A DNA stretch of 49,869 nucleotides from Anaerolineae bacterium (GCA_022013685.1 JAKLPV010000187.1:1-49869); one strand, 5' to 3'. Positions 1-8,941 are shown, counted from the first letter of the stretch. The notes: generated from the sequence alone by a model not told the origin. Program-made: numbers and translations.

Positions 1-714
1 AAGCGCTGCCTGGTAACCCTGAGCAGGATTAAATGCTTCAAGATGCCAGCGCAAAGCTTGCTCCGTACTCCCACCAATGGAACTCAGCGCAGCAGCCCCA
101 TCAGCGTCCAGGAATATTTCCATGCGACTGAGCGGCATGGTCAACCCGCTGCCATTTGCTTTCAAAAGTGCTTCCTTACAAGTCCACAGTTTAAAGAACG
201 CAGCATATTTTTCTTCACCCCGCAGCGAATTGATAAGTTCGGTTTCGCGAGCAGAAAAGAATTTTTCGGCAAAATCATCCGTATCGGGCATGGAACGAAT
301 GTATTCAACATCGATTCCAACCTCATGATTACGGCTGAAGATATATAAGGCCAGCTCATTGGAGTGAGACAGATTAAACTCGAGAGGTTTCCCCTGTAGC
401 TGGGATTTCAAAACTGGCTTGCCAACTTCTCTGTAAGCAAATTCTATTTTAGAAGGATCCATCCCAAGATATCCGCCAATAATCATTCTCAAGATGCAGC
501 GCCCTGCGATGAAGCGGTTGCGGTCTCTTTCAAAATAAAATCGTTCGGCACGTGCCTTTTCATCCGGTGCGAGCAAAGTGAATGGCTCATCAATTTCTTG
601 ATGAGCCATCTCAAGCGATGCGACCCAAATATGGATATCAGAATCGGTCAGCGTCCAGGAAGGCTTTCCTTGAGCCAGCGCTTGCCACATAATCTTCAGA
701 TTGTTCGCTATCAT
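1..714 (-). CDS. Sfp-type 4'-phosphopantetheinyl transferase (3' end outside window)
   Basis: The minus-strand frame is open from an ATG at 714 to the window edge (238 codons, nearly the usual 220-250 aa of the family), so only the last residues are missing. The two PPTase signatures are visible: FNLSHS followed about 20 residues later by VGIDVE (Mg/CoA site), and FFKLWTCKEALLKANGSG (the W-x-x-KE-x-x-x-K signature). The family moves the phosphopantetheine arm of CoA to the serine of carrier proteins. Stop codons just upstream leave ATG 714 or ATG 690 as the only starts; neither has a strong SD. It lies 33 bp behind the FHA-ABC exporter gene and is probably its operon mate. It is the obvious activator of the PKS ACP and the two NRPS carrier domains encoded divergently at 8942-19184. 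That pairing is inference; the family call is firm. Confidence 0.93.
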   Translation of the reverse strand, partial: MIANNLKIMWQALAQGKPSWTLTDSDIHIWVASLEMAHQEIDEPFTLLAPDEKARAERFYFERDRNRFIAGRCILRMIIGGYLGMDPSKIEFAYREVGKPVLKSQLQGKPLEFNLSHSNELALYIFSRNHEVGIDVEYIRSMPDTDDFAEKFFSARETELINSLRGEEKYAAFFKLWTCKEALLKANGSGLTMPLSRMEIFLDADGAAALSSIGGSTEQALRWHLEAFNPAQGYQAAL

Positions 715-747
715 ATTTAGATCAGCAAATATACTTGGTTGTCACGT

Positions 748-3700
748 TCAGCCTACATCTCTTCGCTTTTGCATAAAGATTGTACCCAGGAAGATAATAC
801 TAATAATCAAGGCCTGCGCGGCCCAGGTGCTGAAGATCGTGCCCAAATATTTCTCGCGGTCATCCTTGTCCATAAAGGTCCAGCCAAAATCTTCTTTGTA
901 TCTTTCTATGCTCGCTTCTGCAGCGCCGATCGCTATGGCGCGTTTCACTTCAAGCTCTGTCAGTTCTTCCTGGTATGCCACGATTTCATCCTTATAACTT
1001 TCCTGTTCTTCCTGCCAAGTGTCTATTTTATCCTTGTATTCATCCTGAAGCTCTGAGACTTCATCCGTGTAGACTGTCAGATCGTTCAAGTAGATTTGCA
1101 GCGCTTGCAAGTTGTTGGGATCTTGCGGTTCAGCGGGTTCATCCGGAAGAACCGGCTCGGTTGGCTGCGGCCCTGGTTCCTTTGGCTCTATGGGGTCAGC
1201 CTGGTCAATGGCTTCATCGTAATAATCACCCAGGCCAGGGAAACTGCAATGATCTTCTCGCAGCGCATTTTCGCCCATGCAGTCACACTGCGCATTTTTC
1301 TCTTCAAGGGTAAGGTCATCCCGTTCCTCCTCCGGGAGATTCCAGCAGGCATCTCCATCCACGTCAGAGCCGGTGCCGCTAATCCCAATAATTGCCTGGA
1401 ACGCCCAGCTGCTGGAAGCCGGCGCGCGGGTAGGTGCAGGAAACGGCATCATCGCGCCGCTAAGCACCATCTGCGGGATAATAAACATGATCAGCAAAAG
1501 CGGTGCCGCATTCGCATTGGGCGCCAACGCAGATGCAAAAAGGCCGAGCATCATGCCGGCTGTAATAAGCAGGTAGACCGTAACAAAAAAGAGTACCAAT
1601 TCCTCGAAGCCGCCAGGCATGTCGAAGGCAATATAGCGGATCGCCGTGTAACAGATCGTTTGGTAGATGGCCAGCAACAAGGCGATCCAAATCTTGGACA
1701 TGATGTACGGGAAAAGTTTAAGGTTAACCATTCTCTCCCGCTTGTAGATATCCCGTTCCTTGACCAACTCGCGCATAAAGGACAAGCCGCCCACAAGCAT
1801 GGTTGTGTTGGTCAGAATGATCAAAGAAGAAACCACATCGCTAAAATTGCCGGAGTCGAACCCAAAAGGATTACGCCCCACCCCGGAGGCCAACGTAAAG
1901 TCAAGAGAGGCCATTAAGGGGGCCGTCACCAGCAGCAACACCAATGTAAACCAGTCGCGAGTCATGATTTTCAGATTTCGACTGGAAAGGATAAAGAACT
2001 GGCGGAGCGCAGAGATTTGATTCCGCTTTGACAGGGATCTGGGCACCGAATTCGGAGTCTCCGTTTTCTGAGCGTGAGAGCCGCTCTTTAGGGGCTCGGA
2101 AATATATTTGTTGTAAGCCGGGTCATACCGGAATCGCTCCGCCCACTCCGCTCCGCTGCCAAGTTCAGGATCATCCAGCAGGGTATAGATGTGGTCGAAC
2201 TCCATTGCGTTTGCGCGGCGGTCGCGCTCGGTGCGATACTTGTCGAAGTACGCCAACGCTTCCTCGGGAGGGCCGAACCAGGTCAGAAAGCCTCCGCGCG
2301 CCAGAAAAACCACTTTATCTGCGAGCATCACATTCTTGGTGGCATGCGTCACCATCACGATCGTGCGACCCTGATCTGCTAGCCGCCTCATCAGGCGCAT
2401 CAGTTCCGTCTCCATGCCGGGATCCAGGCCCGAGGTGGGTTCGTCGAGAAAGAAAAATCCTGGTTTCGTCAGTAGCTCAACGCCAATCGAAACGCGCTTC
2501 TGCTGACCTCCGCTCAAGCGGCTGATCTGGGTGTCTTTTCGATGCGCCAGATCGAGATCTTTCATCACTTCTTCCACCCGTTTTTGGCGCTCTGCCAGCG
2601 TGGTGTCTGCGGGCATACGCAATTGGGCGGCATAATCCAGCGCCTGGAAGACGGTTAATTCCATATGAATAATATCTTTCTGTGGAACATAACCGATGGT
2701 CGTGCGAATCGAATCAAATTCCTTGTAAACATCTATGGTTTTATTGACAATGATCTGGCCATGTGTGGCGGGCCGGTAGCCGGCAATGGCATCCACCAAG
2801 GTCGACTTGCCGCCGCCGCTCTGGCCAACAACAACAATAAACTCTTTGGGTTGGAAGGCAAGCGAAATATTCTGAAGAATATTCAATGATTTGCTTACCC
2901 ACTTATTAACTCCAATAATGTCAACGCTTACGCCACCCTGGCTTTGGTCAGACTGGGAAAACTCATTTTCATCGACAACAAAACGATAAGGACCAATTTG
3001 AATGGCATCGCCAATTTGTACCCAGCTTTCGCCGGTCACGCCTTTACCATTGATAAAAGTGCCATTACTGCTGCGCAAATCGCGAACCCGGTAACGCTGG
3101 CCCACCTTTTCAATCTCTGCATGAAACTGAGATACGGTTGGGGATGGCAGAACAATCGCATTACCGGGGTTGCGCCCAATGGTCATCAGCTTTTTTTCGG
3201 TAAACTTGATCTTTTGCTGGGAGGAAAGTTCTGAATCGGGCGATAAATAATCCAGCGCCACCATCTCGCCGGCCGAAAAACTGCCAAACCGGATCTTGGC
3301 TCCGTGTTGCAGCCGGGTAGGCTCCATTACCGGCCTGCCATCCAAAAGCAAAGGGTTACTTACATTCGGAGCCGGGATGACGTAATACTCCTGGCCGCGC
3401 TTCTCCAGTTCGGCATGGTAGCGTGAGACAAAGCGATTGTCGAGCACAATATCATTATCGTCCTGGCGCCCGATTCGCAGACGATTCGTTGTCAGCGTAA
3501 ATACTTTGGGTTCCTTTCCCGATTCGTTGACAATCAGACTCGGCGGAATCGATGGGATAGGGGAGGCTTCCGTAAAAGCCATGGTTTTGTCTGCCGCAAC
3601 AGGTGACGGAATAAAAGCGGTTGCATTGTCTGCCGTTTTTCCGGTTGCCTTGGGGGCAGCATTAAAGAGTGTGGCCTCCCCTTTTTCAACCACAGGGATT

Positions 3701-3996
3701 ACCGCCCGCATTTCAAATTCCTGTCCAAGGGCGATCACATCGCCATCCTTGATTTTATACGGTCTATCTATGCGCAAATCATTGACAAAGGTTCCGTTAC
3801 TGCTATTCAGATCCTCGATCTCATACCCAGCATCCAACATAGAGATACGCGCGTGCCTGCGCGAAACATCCTGTACATCAATCGGTATATCCACGGATTC
3901 ATCCCGTCCGATTATGAGAGGAAGCTTGGAAAGATGAATTTTCTCACCCGGCCTTGGGCCCTTTGTTATGATCATATGATCCTGTGTTTCATTCAC
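748..3996 (-). CDS. Triple-FHA-domain ABCG-type ABC transporter (ATPase-permease fusion)
   Basis: About 1082 aa. Three FHA domains come first (about 15-95, 165-250, 260-345), each with a GR...S-x-x-H core; the first and third also carry SSNGTF. An ABC ATPase follows (about 360-590): Walker A GQSGGGKST, signature LSGGQQKR, Walker B FFFLDEPTSGLD. Then comes an ABC2-type membrane domain, with helices near 685-705, 725-745, 770-790, 800-830, 835-860 and a last one near 1060-1078. Between the last two helices sits an insert of about 180 residues with four cysteines, a Pro/Glu-rich linker and a charged coiled coil. FHA domains bind phosphothreonine, so activity may be phosphorylation-gated. Start: GTG 3996 has GGAGG (4002-4006) 5 nt upstream; a longer TTG start at 4020 lacks this. 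It sits between AarF genes and the PPTase, divergent from the PKS/NRPS operon. Export of the cluster product is an inference. Confidence 0.9.
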   Translation of the reverse strand: MNETQDHMIITKGPRPGEKIHLSKLPLIIGRDESVDIPIDVQDVSRRHARISMLDAGYEIEDLNSSNGTFVNDLRIDRPYKIKDGDVIALGQEFEMRAVIPVVEKGEATLFNAAPKATGKTADNATAFIPSPVAADKTMAFTEASPIPSIPPSLIVNESGKEPKVFTLTTNRLRIGRQDDNDIVLDNRFVSRYHAELEKRGQEYYVIPAPNVSNPLLLDGRPVMEPTRLQHGAKIRFGSFSAGEMVALDYLSPDSELSSQQKIKFTEKKLMTIGRNPGNAIVLPSPTVSQFHAEIEKVGQRYRVRDLRSSNGTFINGKGVTGESWVQIGDAIQIGPYRFVVDENEFSQSDQSQGGVSVDIIGVNKWVSKSLNILQNISLAFQPKEFIVVVGQSGGGKSTLVDAIAGYRPATHGQIIVNKTIDVYKEFDSIRTTIGYVPQKDIIHMELTVFQALDYAAQLRMPADTTLAERQKRVEEVMKDLDLAHRKDTQISRLSGGQQKRVSIGVELLTKPGFFFLDEPTSGLDPGMETELMRLMRRLADQGRTIVMVTHATKNVMLADKVVFLARGGFLTWFGPPEEALAYFDKYRTERDRRANAMEFDHIYTLLDDPELGSGAEWAERFRYDPAYNKYISEPLKSGSHAQKTETPNSVPRSLSKRNQISALRQFFILSSRNLKIMTRDWFTLVLLLVTAPLMASLDFTLASGVGRNPFGFDSGNFSDVVSSLIILTNTTMLVGGLSFMRELVKERDIYKRERMVNLKLFPYIMSKIWIALLLAIYQTICYTAIRYIAFDMPGGFEELVLFFVTVYLLITAGMMLGLFASALAPNANAAPLLLIMFIIPQMVLSGAMMPFPAPTRAPASSSWAFQAIIGISGTGSDVDGDACWNLPEEERDDLTLEEKNAQCDCMGENALREDHCSFPGLGDYYDEAIDQADPIEPKEPGPQPTEPVLPDEPAEPQDPNNLQALQIYLNDLTVYTDEVSELQDEYKDKIDTWQEEQESYKDEIVAYQEELTELEVKRAIAIGAAEASIERYKEDFGWTFMDKDDREKYLGTIFSTWAAQALIISIIFLGTIFMQKRRDVG

Positions 3997-4069
3997 GGTA
4001 ACCTCCAGACATGCCTTCAAATAAAGGTCGAAAAATAACAGGGTTAATCAATGTTAATATGCAGCCCAA

Positions 4070-6001
4070 TTATTGCTGTACATCGCGATCTCGCAAGCGG
4101 AACAAAATTAGACGCGTGCTAAATACCACGGCAAAGAATAAAAATACCTGATACAACCTGTTTTGAATAACCTGCTCCACGGCAGTCACGAAAGAGATCG
4201 GACTGCTGGCCAGGAAACTAAGAATGCCGATCAGGCTCATACATAATACGGTCACAAACAGGATACGACCAGCCATGCGACTCAAAACGCTGATGGCAAA
4301 AACCCATTTATTGACCGTTGAACCAAGGCTGACGATGGGTCTGCCCAAAGTGGTTTGCGCGCGGATCATAAGATCGTTAAACGCAGCCCCAAAATCTTCG
4401 ATGGTCAAGAAAGTGCCATCGCCTGCATTATCGCGCAATTTTCTCCGCCATTTTCGCTTAACCAACTGCGCTCGAATTTTCATAAATTCTGTATATTCGT
4501 GATAGCGATCCAACTGGTTATCCAGGCGCAAAACAATCGAATCATAAAGCAGCGTAGCGCGAATCATGCGCAGCATATGCAGGTTCATCGGCAGGTTGAA
4601 CTTTTGAGCAACCCGTATCAACACAAACCATTGTCTTGCCGAGGTACGTTCCCAATATTGGGTATATTCTGCGGGGGTGTTGAAAGTGTGCAGCACGCGC
4701 ATATACTCATCCTGTGCCTGCTTGACCAGCGATGGTAAATCCACCGGGGGCAGAGGCTCCATGAGACTCAGGGAAGCCCGCGTCATGGCCTCGACATCCT
4801 GATTTTTCATGCTGAGCACCATTTGCTCCAGCGCAACTCGCTGTTGATTATTGAAACTGCCACAGCTTCCAAAATCTATGAACGTAATCTCATTATTTGG
4901 GCGGATGAGGATATTAGCCGGGTGAGGGTCTGCATGGAAAAACACGTGCTCATCGGCGCTCCAGAAAAATGCCAAAAGGATCCGGCGCGCGATCACCGCC
5001 GGGTCAATATTCAACTCCTTTAACAGTGCAAGGCCGCGGGTATTTTTTTGTTCAGAGATCGCAATCACCTCCCACAACCACAGGCCAGACACAAACTCTT
5101 GCACAAGAACTTCATCCCCAGAAAATTCAAAATGCACGCGCGGGGCCGTAAAAAATTTCCAGCCCGTCTTTTTCGCGTTCCGGCGGAAAATATCTTCAAA
5201 GCGCCCCTCACGCCGAAAATCCAACTCTTCCATAAGGATCTCGCGCAGGTCGGCGCGCAGTTTTTGAGTAAACCCGGGGCGAATGATCGTCAGAAACTCA
5301 GCCAATCCGGCGATCCAATCCAGCACCTGAAGATCGGCCATGAAAAGTTCCTTGATGCCCGGCCGTCGAACCTTTACAACCACCTTTGTTTTATCCTTAA
5401 GGGTCGCTTGATAAACGCAGGCAAGCGACGCAGACCCGATCGGAGTCGGATCAAACACATCAAAAACTTCCTGCCAGGGGCGCTTAACGGTGCGCTCGAT
5501 CGCCTGCAAAGCCTGTTCCGTTGGAAACGGAGTCATCCGGTCGAGCATCTTCGACAATTCAACACAATAAGCCCACGGAACAAGATCAACGCGCATCGCC
5601 AATTGCTGACCCAACTTTACAAAAGTGCCTCCTGCCCGCTCCAGCGCTCGGCGAAAACGCGCCGCGCGCCTTTCCAGTGTATCCCGGCGCAGTATCCGGT
5701 CAAAAAAATCGCCCAGCCCAATCGCAAGTATCACTCTCAGCCAGGCCAGTAAGCGCATGAGGCTCTGACCAAAAGTATTTCTGGCCGGAAGCGGCTCCAC
5801 ATATGGAATCCACAACTTCCTTTCATCAGGAGGAACCGACTGCTGACGCCGGGGGATGCTCTGCAGAATTGACTCCAGCGGAAGCGGCTCGCCCCTCTCT
5901 CCACCGATGCCCGCCGCGGCTTTCTGACGCTTTCTCCACGCCCGAACAGCATCGAAAACGGCCTGCCTTACATGGATTGGCTTCAGATCTTCATGTACCA
6001 T
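4070..6001 (-). CDS. AarF/ABC1/UbiB-family atypical kinase, catalytic motifs intact
   Basis: 643 aa from ATG 6001 (an in-frame GTG lies just upstream at 6004). ABC1/AarF hallmarks: K-L-G-Q near 129-132, the A-loop stretch GSASLACVYQA near 189-199, ATP-site lysine in VVVKVRRPG near 210, catalytic HADPHPANIL near 356-365 and IDFGS near 375-379. Two hydrophobic helices at the C-terminus (about 570-640) suggest membrane attachment. Family members are ATP-binding kinase-like proteins tied to lipid or isoprenoid-quinone metabolism and to stress tolerance; the substrate here is unknown. The AGAGG ribosome site lies inside the last codons of the upstream paralogue, so the two are probably translationally coupled. 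Location in the exporter/PPTase operon suggests a role with the lipophilic cluster product or its membrane, which is inference. Confidence 0.9.
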   Translation of the reverse strand: MVHEDLKPIHVRQAVFDAVRAWRKRQKAAAGIGGERGEPLPLESILQSIPRRQQSVPPDERKLWIPYVEPLPARNTFGQSLMRLLAWLRVILAIGLGDFFDRILRRDTLERRAARFRRALERAGGTFVKLGQQLAMRVDLVPWAYCVELSKMLDRMTPFPTEQALQAIERTVKRPWQEVFDVFDPTPIGSASLACVYQATLKDKTKVVVKVRRPGIKELFMADLQVLDWIAGLAEFLTIIRPGFTQKLRADLREILMEELDFRREGRFEDIFRRNAKKTGWKFFTAPRVHFEFSGDEVLVQEFVSGLWLWEVIAISEQKNTRGLALLKELNIDPAVIARRILLAFFWSADEHVFFHADPHPANILIRPNNEITFIDFGSCGSFNNQQRVALEQMVLSMKNQDVEAMTRASLSLMEPLPPVDLPSLVKQAQDEYMRVLHTFNTPAEYTQYWERTSARQWFVLIRVAQKFNLPMNLHMLRMIRATLLYDSIVLRLDNQLDRYHEYTEFMKIRAQLVKRKWRRKLRDNAGDGTFLTIEDFGAAFNDLMIRAQTTLGRPIVSLGSTVNKWVFAISVLSRMAGRILFVTVLCMSLIGILSFLASSPISFVTAVEQVIQNRLYQVFLFFAVVFSTRLILFRLRDRDVQQ

Positions 6002-6006
6002 CACAG

Positions 6007-7857
6007 TTAGACCTCTTTATCATCCAGACGGAACAGGACTGTCCGGCCATGTACAAATATCGTTATGAATAAAATAATCTGATAAACAGGGTTTGTCACA
6101 ACTTGAAAAAAAACATCATAAACATTCATGAATTGTTGTTCAGCAAAATAAAATTTGATATTGAATAGAAAAGCAAAAAGCAGGGTAAGAACCGCCGTTT
6201 GGCCGACAAAACGAAGCAGGGTATACACTGCAAAGGACCATTTGCTCATCAAGGTATTAAAGTTTACCGAAGGCAACGACAACATATGCGATGCGCGGAA
6301 AAACAAGCCCTCCACCGCGTGCGCAATACGATCCAGACGGATGATCGTTTGCTCGTTTCCTTTCCCGTCCATTTGATCGAGCATCGAATCCGTCACCCGG
6401 CGACGAGCCTGTTCAGCCCGATAATTCTTGAAGATCTGATATTGTTTGACAAAATCAATCTCAGCATGCAAGCGCTCTGCCATGGACTCAAACAGCAGCG
6501 TGGAACGTATAAAACGCAACACCTGAATATCAACAGTAATCCCATACTTGCGAACCAAATTCATCATGCCCGCCCACTGTACAGAAGATGTGCGCTCCTG
6601 CCACGAAACGTTGTGAGGCGAGGCTTCCAAAGAATAGATCAACTGCCAGTTATAGGTTTCCAATTCCTGAATTAATTCGATCACATCGATGGGCGGCAGG
6701 GGCTCGAGGAGAACAAGCGTGGCACGCGCCATATTCTGCGGGTCGCGTTCCCAGGCAAAATCCAGATTTTGGCGCAAGGCCTGGCGCTTGGTCCGGCTCA
6801 AAGTTCCGGTTGATGTAAAGTTGATAAAGTGTAAAGTGCTATCCTGGCCGACAATCACATTGTCCGGGTTGGGATCAGCATGAAAGAACAAATTCTCGCC
6901 CCAGTTCCAGTAATTTACCCACAACAAACGCTTCGCGACGAGTTCGGGATCAATGTTCATTTCCTGTGCGCGGGCCAGCACATCCGCATTGCCATGCTCA
7001 ACAGCAACAAGCAGCTCCCACAGCCAGATTCCACTTGCAAATTCATTAATTGCGACCTCTTCAGTGGTCAGGTCCAGGTGGATACGGGGGGCGGAGAAAA
7101 AAGTCTTACGCGATTGGACGGCTGCGCGACGAAAGGCATCCTGCCGGCGCGCCTCCTGTACAAAATCCAGCTCTTCAAGGAGCAAGTCTCGAAATTCAGC
7201 GCGCATTTCCTGCGTAAATCCCGGACGAAATATGGTCAGAAATTCGGCAATAGAGAGCAGCCAATCGAACGCCTCGATATCCGACATGAACTGGTCGCCT
7301 ATCCCTGGGCGCCGCACTTTAACGATCACCTTTTCCTCGTTCTGCAAAATAGCCTGGTAAAGGCAGGCAACCGATGTTGAGGCGATCGGGTCAGGGTCAA
7401 AACGGAGAAACAACGATGAGAGTGACTTTCCCAGGGAGCGTTCAATCGTTGCAATGGCTTGCGCAACCGGGAATGGTTCCCACCTGTCGGTCATGCAAGA
7501 TAGCTCGCTGCTATAGACCCAAGGCATGAAGTCCAGGCGCATGGAAAGATGGAGTCCCAATTTTACGAAGGACCCCCCGTTACGTTCAAATGCGCGTCGC
7601 AGGTGCAAGGCCCGTCGTTTTGGAGCATCTTTGCGCAACAAACTATCAATGGCGATTTTGGAAAGGAAATAGAGCAAGAGTTGTAACCAACTCAACAAGC
7701 GCGTAAACGAACGAAGGTGGTTTACCTTGAAGGAGATAAACCGCATCTGAGATAAGGATGCATCTCCTGCCGAGACATCAAGAAAACGCCGGCGAGGCAA
7801 TCCAGCTAATACCCCGGCGCGTTGACCATCACTTACAGAGTTCGAGATGTCAGGCAT
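6007..7857 (-). CDS. AarF/ABC1-family protein, probable pseudokinase
   Basis: 616 aa, paralogue of the downstream gene (same architecture, two C-terminal hydrophobic helices). It keeps K-L-G (99-101, then L where the paralogue has Q), the A-loop region IASTSVACLYQA (158-169), the ATP lysine K180 and HADPNPDN (326-333). The DFG motif of the paralogue reads INFTS here: Asp to Asn346 and Gly to Thr348. Losing the metal-binding DFG aspartate is typical of pseudokinases, so this copy may be a regulatory partner of its neighbour. Its stop codon is 5 nt before the next gene's start. ATG 7857 has only a weak AGAG-like site upstream. The family call is solid; the inactive status is inferred from sequence alone. 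Confidence 0.87.
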   Translation of the reverse strand: MPDISNSVSDGQRAGVLAGLPRRRFLDVSAGDASLSQMRFISFKVNHLRSFTRLLSWLQLLLYFLSKIAIDSLLRKDAPKRRALHLRRAFERNGGSFVKLGLHLSMRLDFMPWVYSSELSCMTDRWEPFPVAQAIATIERSLGKSLSSLFLRFDPDPIASTSVACLYQAILQNEEKVIVKVRRPGIGDQFMSDIEAFDWLLSIAEFLTIFRPGFTQEMRAEFRDLLLEELDFVQEARRQDAFRRAAVQSRKTFFSAPRIHLDLTTEEVAINEFASGIWLWELLVAVEHGNADVLARAQEMNIDPELVAKRLLWVNYWNWGENLFFHADPNPDNVIVGQDSTLHFINFTSTGTLSRTKRQALRQNLDFAWERDPQNMARATLVLLEPLPPIDVIELIQELETYNWQLIYSLEASPHNVSWQERTSSVQWAGMMNLVRKYGITVDIQVLRFIRSTLLFESMAERLHAEIDFVKQYQIFKNYRAEQARRRVTDSMLDQMDGKGNEQTIIRLDRIAHAVEGLFFRASHMLSLPSVNFNTLMSKWSFAVYTLLRFVGQTAVLTLLFAFLFNIKFYFAEQQFMNVYDVFFQVVTNPVYQIILFITIFVHGRTVLFRLDDKEV

Positions 7858-7939
7858 TGTTGATGATTATCTCTGGTTGCTCAAAACACATAACATGAGA
7901 CCATCAAACCGGGTTTGATGGTCTCAAACGACAATTCCG

Positions 7940-8392
7940 CTAGATGCGGAACAGGCGAATCAATTTGGATGAACGGCGAAGATTCTTCCTGAGTCGCTTG
8001 CGGTACGATTCTGTGTTGATCGACTCCATTAAATCGACAGGGATATCGCTTGCCTCTTTCAAATAGGCACTTGTGGCTTTGGCAGAATTATTGAAAAAAT
8101 CTTCGATAGCGCCATCGGTTTTCTCTTTCGCAGATCGCTGGCGTTCACGTTCATAAGTATCCACCCCTTTTGATAACGCTCTTACAGCTCTCTGGGCAAC
8201 ACGCACTACATTTCCCTCAAGAACCTGAACATCTTCCAATCCATCCGAATATTGATCCTTGCCTTTGTCTGTTTCAACAGCACTTTTCTTTCTGCGTTCC
8301 TTATATTCAAGGACAATCGGTTTTATTTCAGGTTGAAGCTTTCCATGTGATCGGCGCAACACGCGCGGTTTTTTGTTTTCAGATTCGCTCAT
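7940..8392 (-). CDS. Hypothetical basic-ended small protein
   Basis: 150 aa from ATG 8392, preceded by GAGGAG inside the last codons of the upstream gene; a longer reading begins with a Met-rich run that is the acidic tail of that gene read out of frame. The protein has a basic N-terminus (KKPRVLRRSHGK), a mostly helical middle with alternating charged and hydrophobic residues (about 45-125), and a strongly basic C-terminus (RKRLRKNLRRSSKLIRLFRI). There is no signal peptide or membrane helix. I do not recognise the family. The helical, amphipathic look loosely recalls phasin-like surface proteins, but I have no motif for that. It is 4 bp from the acidic-tailed protein gene and upstream of the AarF pair, so it is almost certainly co-transcribed and translationally coupled. 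Confidence 0.75.
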   Translation of the reverse strand: MSESENKKPRVLRRSHGKLQPEIKPIVLEYKERRKKSAVETDKGKDQYSDGLEDVQVLEGNVVRVAQRAVRALSKGVDTYERERQRSAKEKTDGAIEDFFNNSAKATSAYLKEASDIPVDLMESINTESYRKRLRKNLRRSSKLIRLFRI

Positions 8393-8396
8393 GAGG

Positions 8397-8702
8397 TTAC
8401 TCCTCTTCATCCTCATCATCATCGTCGTCATCATCTTCATCATCCAACAATGGGAAGATGACATTGCCGAGGTTCAGGCGGCCAGATTTTTGCTGATAAA
8501 GCATAATAATAGGAACGAGCACTTTGCCCTCGGCATCGGCGCCGAGCATTTCCTTGACCTCGTCGGCAACATCCAAAACTTCGTCCCACAGCTTGCCCTC
8601 ACCGTTTTTTAAATCCCTTAGTGAGCGCGCTCTCTGTCTACCTAGATCGATGATGACCGGTTGTGTCATTTCTGCCGTAGCCAATATTGTTTTTTCCGCC
8701 AT
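8397..8702 (-). CDS. Hypothetical small protein with poly-acidic tail
   Basis: 101 aa, first gene of the leftward operon, with a good SD (GAGGG, 5 nt before ATG 8702). An N-terminal patch PVIIDLGRQRARSLRDLKNG is followed by a helical, acidic segment (KLWDEVLDVADEVKEMLG), a beta-like stretch VLVPIIMLYQQ, and a C-terminal run of about 15 Asp/Glu residues. No enzyme motif, signal peptide or membrane segment is seen. I do not recognise it with confidence. The acidic tail next to a protein with basic ends encoded 4 bp downstream suggests, without proof, that the two bind each other. Confidence 0.75.
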   Translation of the reverse strand: MAEKTILATAEMTQPVIIDLGRQRARSLRDLKNGEGKLWDEVLDVADEVKEMLGADAEGKVLVPIIMLYQQKSGRLNLGNVIFPLLDDEDDDDDDDEDEEE

Positions 8703-8941
8703 TTTTACCCTCGCTTTCTAAAAACAATCAAACTTGGATATTTTTACGACATAGTACAAACAGATGTAACTTACTAGTTGACAAACCATAGCATTTAATA
8801 TTATGATTTATTCTATCTTATTTGACCATTTTATGTCAATTATCAATCCGCAATGCCCAAGAAGTTCTTTAGTACTAAAGAACGTGTTACTGATCAAAAG
8901 TTTATTCACCAGATTTACTGTTTTAGGACTGGAGAAGAAAA
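8703..8941. promoter_or_regulatory. Divergent AT-rich control region between the two cluster operons
   Basis: A 239-bp AT-rich gap separates the leftward exporter/PPTase operon from the rightward PKS operon. It holds a possible rightward promoter: TTGACA at 8778-8783 and TATTAT at 8799-8804, though the spacer is only 15 nt. It also holds a perfect 20-bp palindrome (8864-8883, listed separately) and the PKS ribosome site GGAG at 8931-8934. On the minus strand TACTAT (8756-8751) could be a -10 for the leftward operon, but no good -35 accompanies it. Confidence 0.5.
8864..8883. promoter_or_regulatory. Perfect 20-bp palindrome, candidate operator
   Basis: GTTCTTTAGTACTAAAGAAC is a perfect inverted repeat with no spacer; the flanking bases do not pair. 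It lies 58 bp before the PKS start codon, downstream of the candidate rightward promoter, in the only intergenic region shared by both halves of the cluster. The geometry fits a homodimeric repressor or activator site, and it could also fold in the 5' leader. No regulator gene lies inside the cluster as seen here. Confidence 0.6.

Noticed and set aside
1096..1917. Rightward 273-codon open frame
   Set aside because: Antisense to the well-supported membrane domain of the FHA-ABC gene; composition is low-quality and no domain or SD is seen.
3997..4020. TTG start for the FHA-ABC gene, 8 codons upstream
   Set aside because: No ribosome site precedes it, whereas GTG 3996 has GGAGG 5 nt upstream; the extra codons overlap that site.
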